The notes beneath the pieces are model-generated. The model had not been told where the DNA came from and searched no databases. It saw only the letters and a program-made list of their open reading frames with translations. Of a DNA stretch of 64,000 nucleotides, positions 9,504 to 17,735 are shown piece by piece (within the stretch, counting starts at the first letter, position 1; each line of letters begins with the position of its first letter). A program made the translations under genes and the position numbers. The stretch is from Kutzneria chonburiensis (GTDB lineage Bacteria > Actinomycetota > Actinomycetes > Mycobacteriales > Pseudonocardiaceae), in contig NZ_CP097263.1 of NCBI RefSeq assembly GCF_028622115.1, positions 5,766,001 to 5,830,000 of the forward strand, given 5' to 3'.

Positions 9504-9529
9504 GTTCCCAAGACGGGAACGACGTTCCC
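9504..9529. promoter_or_regulatory. Putative TetR operator, three GTTCCC half-sites
   Basis: GTTCCC-N5-GGGAAC-N3-GTTCCC lies midway between the divergent TetR and monooxygenase starts. The three half-sites form two overlapping dyads, so one repressor could control both promoters. Assignment to the adjacent TetR is inference from position. Confidence 0.6.
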
Positions 9530-9546
9530 ACTTCGGAGGGGGAAAC

Positions 9547-10980
9547 ATGGACGTAGTGATCGTCGGCGGTGGCACGGTCGGCCTGTGCACGGCCGTGTTC
9601 CTGGCCCGACAGGGCGTTTCGGTACGGGTGTTGGAGCGGCGGGCCACCGTGTCCGACCACCCGCGGGCCTTCGGCTTGAACCCACGGTCGGCCGAGATCG
9701 CCCGTTGGGCCGGTCTCGAGTACGAGACGGAGGACCGGGTCCCGGGCGTGGCCACCGGGCCGAGCCTGGCTTCGTTGACGCCGCTCAGCGGGCCCATCAA
9801 GTTCCCCGAGATCGGCCCGGTGGCTTCAGGTAGTTCACCCCAGCACCGCATCGACCAGGCCGCCCTGACCTTGCTCCGCAGCCTCGGCGTACGGGTCGAC
9901 TTCAACGCCGAAGTCGTTGGCGTGACCGACGACGGCGTGATCACCACGGCATCCGGCGAGACCGTCACCGCGGACTACGTCATCGCCGCCGACGGCGCGC
10001 GCAGTCGGGTCCGCGAACTGCTCGGCATCGGCACGACCGGTCCCGGGGTGCTCGGCGACCACATGCTCAACGTGCTGTTCCGGGCCCCCGGCCTGCCGGC
10101 GCCCCGGTACTCGATGACCGTGCTGCGCAACGACGAGGCGACCGGGATCTTGATGAAGGTCGACGACGACGGCCGGTGGATCTTCCATGTGCCCCGCGGC
10201 GACGCCGACATGCCGGCGTCCGAATTCCAGCGCCTGATCCGCGCCGCCACCGGCCTTTCCGACCTGGACGTGGACGTGATCAGCAAGCTGCCGTGGGCCT
10301 CCACCGCCCATGTGGCCGAGAAGTTCCGCCAGGGCAACGTCTTCCTCGTCGGCGACGCCGCCCACGTCGTGCCGCCCACCGGTGGTTTCGGCCTCAACAC
10401 CGGCATCGCCGACGGCCACAACCTGGCGTGGAAGCTCGCCGCCGGCGGCAGTGCCTTGCTCGACACCTACGAGCTCGAGCGCAGGCCCGTCGCCGAGTTC
10501 ACCATGGCGCAGTCCCTGATCCGCGGTGAGCACCGCGAGCTCCATTGGGACATCCGCCCCGAGCGCGCCGCCGACCGTGAGGCCGTCGGCATGGCCAACG
10601 CCATGGTGGTCATCGCCGGCTACCGCTACGACTCCCCCGCCGTCATCGACCCGGAACCCATGCCGTCACTGGAGGTTCTCACCCTCGACGGCTCCCCCGG
10701 CAGCCGCATCCCCCACCTGTGGGTGTCGCCCGGTCGGTCCACTTTGGACCTGGTCGACGGCTTCACCCTGATCACCGGCACCCGCGCCGGCGCTTGGCTC
10801 ACCGCCGCCCTCGAGGTCGGCATCCGTTCCCACGCCGTCGAGGGTTGGGCCGACGCCGCCGGCATCCAGGAAACCGGCGCCGTCCTCGTCCGCCCCGACG
10901 GCTTCGTCGCCTGGCGCACAAAGGAAGAGGGTTCAGCGGTCGAACTCCGCAAGGCCCTCGACCGGGTCCTCTGCCGCTGA
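9547..10980 (+). CDS. FAD-dependent aromatic hydroxylase-type monooxygenase
   Basis: 477 residues from the ATG at 9547, with GGAGGGG ending 5 bases before it. It belongs to the PHBH-like flavoprotein monooxygenases (PF01494). The dinucleotide-binding GGGTVG is at residues 8-13, RAFGLNPRS follows, a DG motif is present (ADGARSRVRELLG), and the FAD ribityl motif reads GDAAHVVPPTGGFGLNTGIADGHNLAWKL in sections. Such enzymes hydroxylate phenols or inactivate antibiotics such as rifamycin or tetracycline. The substrate cannot be told from sequence. It is divergent from, and probably controlled by, the TetR gene. Confidence 0.9.
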   Translation: MDVVIVGGGTVGLCTAVFLARQGVSVRVLERRATVSDHPRAFGLNPRSAEIARWAGLEYETEDRVPGVATGPSLASLTPLSGPIKFPEIGPVASGSSPQHRIDQAALTLLRSLGVRVDFNAEVVGVTDDGVITTASGETVTADYVIAADGARSRVRELLGIGTTGPGVLGDHMLNVLFRAPGLPAPRYSMTVLRNDEATGILMKVDDDGRWIFHVPRGDADMPASEFQRLIRAATGLSDLDVDVISKLPWASTAHVAEKFRQGNVFLVGDAAHVVPPTGGFGLNTGIADGHNLAWKLAAGGSALLDTYELERRPVAEFTMAQSLIRGEHRELHWDIRPERAADREAVGMANAMVVIAGYRYDSPAVIDPEPMPSLEVLTLDGSPGSRIPHLWVSPGRSTLDLVDGFTLITGTRAGAWLTAALEVGIRSHAVEGWADAAGIQETGAVLVRPDGFVAWRTKEEGSAVELRKALDRVLCR

Positions 10981-10987
10981 CGGCGTT

Positions 10988-11044
10988 ATGCAGGGAAGGA
11001 CGCCTTACCTGCATTGGACGCAGGTAAGGCGTCCTTCCCTGCAT
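10988..11044. repeat. Perfect 25-bp palindrome between convergent genes (family B)
   Basis: Arms 10988-11012 and 11020-11044 are exact complements around a 7-base loop; the core is GGAAGGACGCCTTACC. It occupies almost the whole gap between the monooxygenase stop and the SDR stop. It is likely a bidirectional terminator without T tracts. Its GGAAGG..GCCTT core is related to family A. Confidence 0.85.
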
Positions 11045-11048
11045 CAGG

Positions 11049-11978
11049 TCAGCCGCGGAGCTCGGCGTAGTCGACGTCGGTGAGCTCGACGGAAACCTCC
11101 CACAGCCGGCGGCCGACCTCGGCGTCGTAGGCGGGCTTGAGGAACGGCTGCTTGACGGGGTAGCCGCGAACGTTGCCGAGGCCGTCGGGGCCGTAGTACT
11201 CGCCGCCCTGGGCGGCGGGGTCGACGGCGGCGCGGAGGATGGGCAGTGCGCCGCGGGCGGCGGGCTGGGCGATGAGGGGCGTGACGATCTTCATGAACTG
11301 GGCGTAGAGGCCACCGCCGCCGAGCTGGGGGCCGCTGTACTGGAGCTCGGTGGCGCTGTAGCCGGGGTGCGCGCCGATGCTGCGCACGTCGACGCCGGCG
11401 GCGCGGAGGCGGCGGTCGAGCTCGACGGCGAAGATGGAGTTGGCCAGCTTTGACTGCCCGTACGCGACATTCGCGCCGTAGCCGCGCTCCAACTGGAGGT
11501 CGGCGAAGTTGATCCGGCCCATGCGCGCGGCGATGCTGCTGACGCTGACGACCCGGCTGCCGGGCTTGGACAGCAGGCCGGGCAGCAGCAGGCCGGTGAG
11601 GGCGAAGTGGCCGAGGTGGTTGGTGCCGAACTGGAGCTCGAAGCCCTGCTTGGTGGTGTGCCGCCGCGGCACGGCCATCACGCCGGCGTTGTTGAGCAAC
11701 AGGTCCAACGCCGGCAGCTCGGTCGCCAGCTTGCGCACGGAGTCCAGGTCGGCCAGATCCAACGACACCAGCTCGAGGTTCTCGGCCGGGGCCTGCTGGC
11801 GCAGCTTGGCAATGGCCGCCTCGCCGCGCTCCTTGCTGCGCGCGGCCACGAAGACGTGCGCGCCGTGCTTGGCCAGCTGCAACGCCTCCAAGAAGCCGAG
11901 GCCGGTGTTGGCGCCGGTGATCAGCGCGGTGCGGCCGCTCTGGTCGGGGATGTCCGCTTCGGTCCAGTGCTGTGCCAT
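11049..11978 (-). CDS. Short-chain dehydrogenase/reductase
   Basis: 309 residues from the ATG at 11978, preceded by GGAGAG; an upstream in-frame start would overlap the likely operator. Classical SDR features are present: cofactor loop TGANTGLG at residues 21-28, a basic residue after strand 2 (VAARSKERG) suggesting NADP, NNAGVM, and catalytic Tyr173-x3-Lys177 in YGQSK. The length and C-terminal part resemble the retinol dehydrogenase/WW-domain-oxidoreductase-like group common in actinomycetes. The substrate is unknown. It diverges from a TetR regulator, likely its repressor. Confidence 0.9.
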   Translation of the reverse strand: MAQHWTEADIPDQSGRTALITGANTGLGFLEALQLAKHGAHVFVAARSKERGEAAIAKLRQQAPAENLELVSLDLADLDSVRKLATELPALDLLLNNAGVMAVPRRHTTKQGFELQFGTNHLGHFALTGLLLPGLLSKPGSRVVSVSSIAARMGRINFADLQLERGYGANVAYGQSKLANSIFAVELDRRLRAAGVDVRSIGAHPGYSATELQYSGPQLGGGGLYAQFMKIVTPLIAQPAARGALPILRAAVDPAAQGGEYYGPDGLGNVRGYPVKQPFLKPAYDAEVGRRLWEVSVELTDVDYAELRG

Positions 11979-12017
11979 CCGTGCTCTCCATGATGCGGGG
12001 GCCGTTTCCACCGAGTA

Positions 12018-12032
12018 TGACACTCAGTGCCA
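12018..12032. promoter_or_regulatory. Putative TetR operator between SDR and TetR genes
   Basis: TGACACT-C-AGTGCCA is a 7-1-7 dyad with one mismatch, located 37 bases before the TetR start and 40 before the SDR start. The role is inferred from position only. Confidence 0.5.
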
Positions 12033-12069
12033 CCTTTGTCATCTGATGCCTTGGGCTACACTCAGGGTC

Positions 12070-12648
12070 ATGACGGAGGGGTTGCGGGCACGGGCTCGCC
12101 TGGCGATGCGGACCGAGATCGCCGAGACCGCCTTCGCCCTGTTCCTGCAGCGTGGCTTCGAACAGGTCACGGTGGACGAGATCGCCGAAGCGGCCGGCCT
12201 GTCCCGGCGCAGCTTCTTCCGCTACTTCCCCAGCAAGGAAGACGCCGTTTTCGGCCTGCTCTACGACCTTGGCGAGGAGTTGGCGGCGGCCGTCGCCGCC
12301 CGGCCGGCCGCCGAGACGCCGTGGACGGCGCTGAGGGCCGCCTGCGCGGTGATGCTGACGCCGATGCTGAGCCGTAGCGACGAAGCGCTGGCCCTGCTGC
12401 GTTTGATCAACGACACGCCGACGCTGCGGGCCCGCCATCAGGACAAGCAGGACCGCTGGCGCAAGCTGCTGATCGACGCCCTGCACGCCCGCGGCGTCGA
12501 CGGCATCGAGGCCGACGTGCTGGTCAGCGCGGCGCTGGCGGTGTTCGACGTGGTGTGCCGGCAGTGGATCGCCAGCCCGGCCGCCGATCCGGTCGGACTG
12601 ATGGACGAGGCGTTCGCCGTGCTGACGCCGTCGCGGGAAAGTGTTTGA
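12070..12648 (+). CDS. TetR family transcriptional regulator
   Basis: 192 residues. The helix-turn-helix is textbook: RTEIAETAFALFLQRGFEQV, then DEIAEAAGLSRRSFFRYF, then SKEDAVFG. The ATG at 12070 is in the context GGTCATGACGGAGG; no strong Shine-Dalgarno precedes it, and TACACT about 12 bases upstream would suit a leaderless message. It diverges from the SDR gene across 91 bases containing one dyad, and its stop is 9 bases from the convergent deacetylase stop. Confidence 0.9.
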   Translation: MTEGLRARARLAMRTEIAETAFALFLQRGFEQVTVDEIAEAAGLSRRSFFRYFPSKEDAVFGLLYDLGEELAAAVAARPAAETPWTALRAACAVMLTPMLSRSDEALALLRLINDTPTLRARHQDKQDRWRKLLIDALHARGVDGIEADVLVSAALAVFDVVCRQWIASPAADPVGLMDEAFAVLTPSRESV

Positions 12649-12657
12649 CTTCTGGGC

Positions 12658-13470
12658 TTAGCTCAGCCAGTCGGACAGCGGCACCGGCGTGAGGCCGTCC
12701 TGCTTGGCCCGGTTGACGAAGGCCGTGAAGTCCTGCACGAACGTCTTACGGAAGTGCATGAGCACGATGTCCCCGGCCTTGAGCTGCTTGCCGGCCTGGA
12801 ACTGGACGACGCCGTCGTTGACCGCGGCGGTCCACAGCACCAGGGCCTTCAGGCCGCAGTCGGCGGCGGCACGCTGGGTGTCGGCGTTGAAGTTGCCGAA
12901 CGGCGGCCGAAAGAGGGTGGGCCGCCGGCCGAACGCCGTGGCGAAGGCGTCCGAATCGTCGCAGATCTCCTTCTTCTGCGCGGCATAGGACATCTTGGCC
13001 AGATCCGGGTGATTCACCGTGTGGTTGCCGATGACCAGATCGTCCTTGTCCTGCAACTGCTTGAAGTAGTCCTCGTGACCCTTCACGTAGTGGTCGTTGA
13101 GGAACAGCGTCGGCCGCGCGCCGGAATTCTTGATCAGTTCGAGCGCCTGCGGATCACGCACCGCACCGTCGTCGATGGTGATGAACACGTACTTCTTGCC
13201 GCCGGTGTCGATGTGCCGGATCACCGGCGCCTTGCCGCCGGCGATGGCCGGCGCATGGGCCTGGGGCTCGCCGAACGGATACGGCTGCGCGGCAGGGGTC
13301 GGCGGCGCCGAAGTGGCGGTCGTCGTGGTCGTGGTGCTACTCGGCGGAGTCGTCGTGCTACTGGTGGTGCCGGCGGACAGGCCCGCGGCCGAGACGTCGG
13401 TGCCCGCTTCACAGCCGGCAAGCATCGCAACCGTGACAATGGCGGCAACCGCCGCAACAAGAGCACGCAC
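12658..13470 (-). CDS. Polysaccharide deacetylase (CE4) lipoprotein
   Basis: 270 residues. A lipoprotein signal ends in the lipobox LAGC at about residues 16-19, followed by a Ser/Thr/Pro-rich tether ([18 protein letters not shown]). The NodB/CE4 fold follows: motif 1 is ITIDDG, motif 2 is NHTVNH, motif 3 is RPPFGNF, and the C-terminal MHF matches motif 5. Family members deacetylate peptidoglycan, chitin or xylan with a divalent metal. An outer-membrane-face, cell-wall substrate is likely, but motif 1 has Ile/Ile for the common Thr/Phe, so activity should not be assumed. Confidence 0.88.
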   Translation of the reverse strand: MRALVAAVAAIVTVAMLAGCEAGTDVSAAGLSAGTTSSTTTPPSSTTTTTTATSAPPTPAAQPYPFGEPQAHAPAIAGGKAPVIRHIDTGGKKYVFITIDDGAVRDPQALELIKNSGARPTLFLNDHYVKGHEDYFKQLQDKDDLVIGNHTVNHPDLAKMSYAAQKKEICDDSDAFATAFGRRPTLFRPPFGNFNADTQRAAADCGLKALVLWTAAVNDGVVQFQAGKQLKAGDIVLMHFRKTFVQDFTAFVNRAKQDGLTPVPLSDWLS

Positions 13471-13578
13471 CGTGATCGACCTTCCACCCCGTAATCGAGC
13501 CCCACTCGTATTAGTGACGTTCGATCCGGTGACGAGGTTGCACTGTGTCGACAGGCTGGCGCAAATTGACGGGACTAG

Positions 13579-13594
13579 GGTTGTCCGGACAACC
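13579..13594. promoter_or_regulatory. Perfect 16-bp dyad GGTTGTCCGGACAACC
   Basis: This uninterrupted palindrome lies 21 bases before the PEBP gene start. Its TTGT..ACAA shape fits operators of GntR/FadR-type regulators. Ten of the 12 central bases recur at 16956-16967 before the GntR gene. Regulator identity is inference. Confidence 0.55.
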
Positions 13595-13615
13595 CAGCGT
13601 CATGGAGGCCACACC

Positions 13616-14158
13616 ATGAGTCTCGATCGTCCCGTCAAGCCGGACCCCTACGAGCTCCTGCCCGCGGTCGGCTCGTTCGAGGTCACTTCCAAGGACGTCG
13701 CGGACGGCCAGCAGTTGCCCAATGCCCAGGTGTTCAACAGTTTCGGCATGAGCGGTGACAACGTGTCACCGCAGCTGAGCTGGTCCGGCTTCCCGGCCGA
13801 GACCAAAAGCTTCGTGGTCACCTGCTACGACCCGGACGCGCCCACCCCGTCCGGTTTCTGGCACTGGCTGGCCGTGAACATTCCCGGCTCGGTGACGGAG
13901 CTGCCCACCGGCGCGGGCGCGGGCGACGACTCGCTGCCGGCCGGCGCGTTCCACACCCGCACCGACTACGGCACGAACGACTACGGCGGCGCGGCCCCGC
14001 CGCAGGGCGACCAGGTGCACCGCTACTACTTCGTGGTGCACGCGCTCGACGTGGAGGCGTTGGAGGTCACACCCGACGCCTCGGCCGCGGTGGTCAGCTT
14101 CAACCTGGTCTTCCACACGCTGGCCCGGGCGATCATCACGCCGGTCTACTCGCACTGA
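13616..14158 (+). CDS. YbhB/YbcL family PEBP (Raf kinase inhibitor-like) protein
   Basis: 180 residues from the ATG at 13616, chosen over a longer frame because GGAGG lies about 10 bases upstream and the fold starts there. The phosphatidylethanolamine-binding-protein signature is visible: [12 protein letters not shown], then [21 protein letters not shown] with the DPDAP and HW ligand-pocket residues, then the [17 protein letters not shown] block and FVVHALD. Bacterial members are small cytosolic proteins of unclear ligand. A 14-bp hairpin follows the stop. Confidence 0.93.
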   Translation: MSLDRPVKPDPYELLPAVGSFEVTSKDVADGQQLPNAQVFNSFGMSGDNVSPQLSWSGFPAETKSFVVTCYDPDAPTPSGFWHWLAVNIPGSVTELPTGAGAGDDSLPAGAFHTRTDYGTNDYGGAAPPQGDQVHRYYFVVHALDVEALEVTPDASAAVVSFNLVFHTLARAIITPVYSH

Positions 14159-14173
14159 CGAAACCCTTACGAC

Positions 14174-14205
14174 ACGGGTGGCCGGGGGAATCCCCGGCCA
14201 CCCGT
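14174..14205 (+). terminator. Hairpin after PEBP gene
   Basis: Perfect 14-bp stem ACGGGTGGCCGGGG/CCCCGGCCACCCGT with a 4-base loop, ending in CCTGTTT. It separates the PEBP gene from mtr, whose start is 17 bases further. Confidence 0.75.
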
Positions 14206-14221
14206 CCTGTTTGATGGATAT

Positions 14222-15595
14222 GTGCGGCACTTCGACTTGGTGGTAATCGGCACCGGCTCCGGCAACTCGATCGTCGACGAGCGCTTCGCCGACTGGGACG
14301 TGGCGATCGTCGAGAAGGGCGTGTTCGGTGGCACGTGCCTGAACGTGGGGTGCATCCCCACCAAGATGTTCGTGCACACCGCGGACGTGGCGGCCACCCC
14401 GGCCGGCGCGGCCCGGCTCGGTGTGGACGAGGAGCTGCACGGGGTGCGCTGGCCCGAGATCCGGGACCGGGTCTTCGGCCGGATCGACCCGATCGCGGCC
14501 GGTGGCCGCCGGTGGCGGATGGAGGGCAACGCCAACGTCACCGTGTACGAGGGCCAGGCCCACTTCATCGGCCCCAAGACCCTGGACACAGGGACGGGCG
14601 AGATCATCACCGCCGACCGGTTCGTGATCGCCGCCGGTTCGCGGCCGGTCGTGCCGGACGTGGCCGGCATCGAGGAGGTCGGCTTCCTCACCAACGAGGA
14701 CGTGATGCGCCTCGACGAGCTGCCCGCGCGGATGATCGTGCTGGGCAGCGGTTTCGTGGCCACCGAGTTCGCGCACGTCTTCGCCTCCTTCGGCGTCGAG
14801 GTGACGCTGGTCGCCCGTTCCGGCGTGCTGCTGCGGCACGAGGACGAGGAGATCGCCGCCCGGTTCACCGAGCTGGCGTCGAAGAAGTGGGACGTTCGGC
14901 TCAACGCCAAGGCCGTGCGGGTCGAACGCGTCGACGGCACGATCCGCCTGCACCTTGAGACGCCGCGCGGCGCCGAGGTCGTCGAGGGCGACGTGCTGTT
15001 GGCCGCCGTCGGCCGGATCCCCAACGCCGACCTGCTCGACGTCGAAGCCACCGGCGTCGCCCTGCACTCCGACGGCCGCATCGTGGTCGATGAGAAGCAG
15101 CGGACCGCCGTCGACGGCATCTGGGCGCTGGGCGACGTGAGCTCCGAGCACCAGCTCAAGCACGTGGCCAACCACGAGGCCCGGATCGTGCAGCACAACC
15201 TGCTGCACGCCGACGCGCCCATCGACGCCGACCACCGCTTCGTACCGCACGGCGTGTTCTCCTCGCCGCAGATCGGGGCCGTCGGCCTGACCGAGCAGGA
15301 GGCCCGCGAGCGCGGCATCCGCTACGTGACGGCCAGTCAGGACTACGCCGACATCGCCTACGGCTGGGCGATGGAGGACACCACCGGCTTCGCCAAGCTG
15401 ATCGCCGACCCGGCCACCGGCCAGCTGCTCGGCGCGCACATCATCGGCCCGCAGGCGCCGACCCTGATCCAGCTGGTCATCCAGGCGATGAGCTTCGGCA
15501 TCAGCGCCCGCGCCCTGGCCCGCGGCCAGTACTGGATCCACCCCGCCATGCCCGAGCTCCTGGAAAACGCCCTCCTCAAGCTCCCGCTGGACTGA
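14222..15595 (+). CDS. mtr: Mycothione reductase
   Basis: 457 residues. It is a class I pyridine-nucleotide-disulfide oxidoreductase with redox cysteines 39 and 44 in GGTCLNVGCIPTKMF, FAD motif GTGSGN at 10-15, NAD(P)H motif VLGSGFVATEFAH, second FAD motif IWALGDVSS, and the dimer-partner HPAMPE near the C-terminus. SGNS..DERFADW and the KMFVHTADVA region match mycothione reductases rather than glutathione or lipoamide enzymes. It reduces mycothiol disulfide with NADPH, which fits an actinomycete. The GTG at 14222 is the only start consistent with the first strand. Confidence 0.93.
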   Translation: MRHFDLVVIGTGSGNSIVDERFADWDVAIVEKGVFGGTCLNVGCIPTKMFVHTADVAATPAGAARLGVDEELHGVRWPEIRDRVFGRIDPIAAGGRRWRMEGNANVTVYEGQAHFIGPKTLDTGTGEIITADRFVIAAGSRPVVPDVAGIEEVGFLTNEDVMRLDELPARMIVLGSGFVATEFAHVFASFGVEVTLVARSGVLLRHEDEEIAARFTELASKKWDVRLNAKAVRVERVDGTIRLHLETPRGAEVVEGDVLLAAVGRIPNADLLDVEATGVALHSDGRIVVDEKQRTAVDGIWALGDVSSEHQLKHVANHEARIVQHNLLHADAPIDADHRFVPHGVFSSPQIGAVGLTEQEARERGIRYVTASQDYADIAYGWAMEDTTGFAKLIADPATGQLLGAHIIGPQAPTLIQLVIQAMSFGISARALARGQYWIHPAMPELLENALLKLPLD

Positions 15596-15600
15596 TTTTC

Positions 15601-15657
15601 ACGCTTGGAAGGGGGCCTTCCTCCACTCGGAGTGGAGGAAGGCCCCCTTCCAAGCGT
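15601..15657. repeat. Perfect 27-bp palindrome, family A copy 2
   Basis: Arms 15601-15627 and 15631-15657 are exact complements with only CGG between, and the core is GGAAGGGGGCCTTCC. It begins 5 bases after the mtr stop and ends immediately before the MFS stop codon at 15658, filling the space between two convergent genes. It differs by only a few bases from the element at 778-833. It probably acts as a bidirectional terminator and could extrude as a cruciform. Confidence 0.9.
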
Positions 15658-16932
15658 TCAGATGTAGCGGGGGCGGCCGATGAGCCAGCCTAGGATGGCC
15701 TGGGCGGCGAGGATGCCTAGGACCAGGATCAGTGGCACGGTCCAGGATCCGAGCAGTCCGCGCACGAGGCCGGCGGCGAAGGGACCGCCGGCGGCGATCA
15801 GGTAGCCGAAGCCCTGGGACATGCCGGACAGCTGCGTGGTCTCGGCCGACGTCCGGGTGCGCAGCCCCATCATCAACAGCACCACGGGAAAGATCGTCAT
15901 CCCGGCGCCGAGCAGCAGCGCCCACAGCAGCGGCACGGCGGCCGGCGCGAACATCAGGCCGAGCACGCCGATCACCGGCGCGACGGTCAGCCCGACCATC
16001 ACCGCCGACTGGGCCTTCAGCTTGGCCGCCAGGTGCGGGATGACCAGGTTCAGCGGCACGGCGACGACCATGGTGATGCCCAGCAGCACACCGGCCGCGT
16101 CCCGACCGATGCCGGCGTCGCGCAGGATTTCCGGCAGCCAGCCCATGATCACGTACGCGAAGACCGACTGTACCGAGAACAGCAGGGTGAACACCCAGGC
16201 CATGGGCACCCGCACCAGGTTCCGGTCGCCGTGCGCGGACCGGTCGACGGCCACGGCCTCGGCGTCGCGGCGAGCGCCGATCAGCCACAGCGCCAGGGCC
16301 AGCGCGGCCGGGATGGCCCAGGCGGCCAGCGCCGGCCGCCAACCGCCGGTGGCGGTCTCCAGCGGCGGCGTCACCGCGGCGGCAATGGCGCTGCCGCCGG
16401 CCATCGCCGCGCTGTAGACGCCGGTGATGAGTCCGATTCGGTTCGGGAACGACTCCTTGACCACGACCGGCACGAGCACGTTGCACACGGCGATGCCGGC
16501 ACACGCCACGAAAGTTCCACTCAGCAACAGCGAGGAACCGGCCAACACCCGCACGACGAGACCGATCGCCAGCACGGCCAGCGCGGCGGCGATCGCCGGT
16601 CCGCCGCCGATCCGGCGGGCCAGCCAGGGCGACACCAGGGCCGCCAGGCCGAAGCAGATGGACGGGGCGGCGGTCACCGCGCTCGCCCAAGCGGAGGTTG
16701 CCGTCAGCCCCCGCTGGACGTCGCCGAGCACCGAGGACAGACTGGTCACGGAAATGCGGAGGTTGGCCGCCGCCAGCGTGACCGCAACCGCCAGCAGGGT
16801 GGTTCCGGCCAGCACGGCGTGTCGCGAGTCCGGTTTCGTTGCCGGCTCAAGTAAATGCGCTGTCTGGTTGCGCCGGGTGGCACTCTGTTCGGTCGACGGA
16901 GTGCGGTCCGGCACATGCTGCTGGGTCGCCAC
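15658..16932 (-). CDS. MFS transporter, cyanate/CynX-like (YycB type)
   Basis: 424 residues from GTG 16932; the open frame runs further upstream but would cross the neighbouring GntR gene. A 40-residue hydrophilic N-terminus is followed by about 12 hydrophobic segments from LAGTTLLAVAVTLAAANLRISVTSLSSVL onward. N-RI-T-S in helix 1, the 6+6 arrangement and the sequence AIAAAVTPPLE resemble the CynX/NimT-type 2-nitroimidazole and cyanate transporters. No Shine-Dalgarno precedes the GTG; TAGTGT lies about 7 bases upstream, so the message may be leaderless. It diverges from a FadR-type GntR gene 39 bases away, probably its regulator. Confidence 0.85.
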   Translation of the reverse strand: MATQQHVPDRTPSTEQSATRRNQTAHLLEPATKPDSRHAVLAGTTLLAVAVTLAAANLRISVTSLSSVLGDVQRGLTATSAWASAVTAAPSICFGLAALVSPWLARRIGGGPAIAAALAVLAIGLVVRVLAGSSLLLSGTFVACAGIAVCNVLVPVVVKESFPNRIGLITGVYSAAMAGGSAIAAAVTPPLETATGGWRPALAAWAIPAALALALWLIGARRDAEAVAVDRSAHGDRNLVRVPMAWVFTLLFSVQSVFAYVIMGWLPEILRDAGIGRDAAGVLLGITMVVAVPLNLVIPHLAAKLKAQSAVMVGLTVAPVIGVLGLMFAPAAVPLLWALLLGAGMTIFPVVLLMMGLRTRTSAETTQLSGMSQGFGYLIAAGGPFAAGLVRGLLGSWTVPLILVLGILAAQAILGWLIGRPRYI

Positions 16933-16971
16933 TGTCACACTATGCCAAACGTAGGATGTCCGGACGAGAGG

Positions 16972-17664
16972 ATGACCCCCGTGCCGTTGGCCACTACTCG
17001 CCGCACCGGCCTGGTGGACCAGGTGATCGAGCAGATGCGAAAGGCGATCTCGTCCGGGGAGTGGCCCGTCGGCCAACGCATACCGGCCGAGCCCGAACTC
17101 GTCAGCGCGCTGGGCGTCGGTCGCAACACGGTCCGGGAGGCCGTCCGGGCGCTGGCCCATGCCGGCCTGCTGGAGGTCCGCCAGGGCGACGGCACCTTCG
17201 TGCGCGCCACCAGCGAGCTGTCCGGCGCGGTCCGCCGGCTGGTCGGCGACGAGCTGCGCGAGGTGCTCGAGGTCCGCCGCACGCTGGAGGTGGAGGGCGC
17301 GCGGCTGGCCGCCAAGCACCGCACGCCGGAGGACATCCTCCAGCTCGAGGCCGTGCTGGCCGAGCGCAACCAGGCCGCGAACGAGCAGGCGTGGGAGGCC
17401 ATGATCGAGCGGGACACCGCCTTCCACCTGCTGATCGTGCAGTCGTCGCACAACGCGCTGCTGACCGAGCTGCACCGCGGCCTGACCGAGGTCGTACGGG
17501 CCAGTGTGGCCGCGACGGTCAACATCTCGCCCCGCGAGGCCGGCCAGATCTCGCACGACGGCATCCTGGACGCGGTACGCGCGGGCGACCCGGAGCGGGC
17601 CGCCCGTGAGGCCGGCAGCTTCCTGGACGAGCTGCTCGAGCGGCACACCGCCGAACGGGCCTGA
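16972..17664 (+). CDS. FadR-subfamily GntR transcriptional regulator
   Basis: 230 residues from the ATG at 16972 with GAGAGG just upstream. The winged helix-turn-helix is QVIEQMRKAISSGEWPVGQRIP, then ELVSALGVGRNTVREAVRAL, then LLEVRQGDGTFV. The C-terminal FCD helical domain keeps the metal-site residues in ERDTAFHLLIVQ, and HDGILDAVRAGD. FCD proteins sense small organic acids. The very short spacing to the divergent MFS gene suggests it controls that transporter. GTCCGGAC just upstream (16958-16965) is a candidate operator core. Confidence 0.92.
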   Translation: MTPVPLATTRRTGLVDQVIEQMRKAISSGEWPVGQRIPAEPELVSALGVGRNTVREAVRALAHAGLLEVRQGDGTFVRATSELSGAVRRLVGDELREVLEVRRTLEVEGARLAAKHRTPEDILQLEAVLAERNQAANEQAWEAMIERDTAFHLLIVQSSHNALLTELHRGLTEVVRASVAATVNISPREAGQISHDGILDAVRAGDPERAAREAGSFLDELLERHTAERA

Positions 17665-17735
17665 CGAGCGAGGTCCTACGATCAGGGCAGCAAGGGCAAT
17701 GATCGTGCCGAAGACCTGATCGTGTGAGGTTCTCG

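Noticed and set aside
9547-12648. Monooxygenase, SDR and two TetR genes as a natural-product biosynthetic cluster
   Set aside because: No synthase, carrier protein or transporter is linked, and each pair has its own regulator and terminator.
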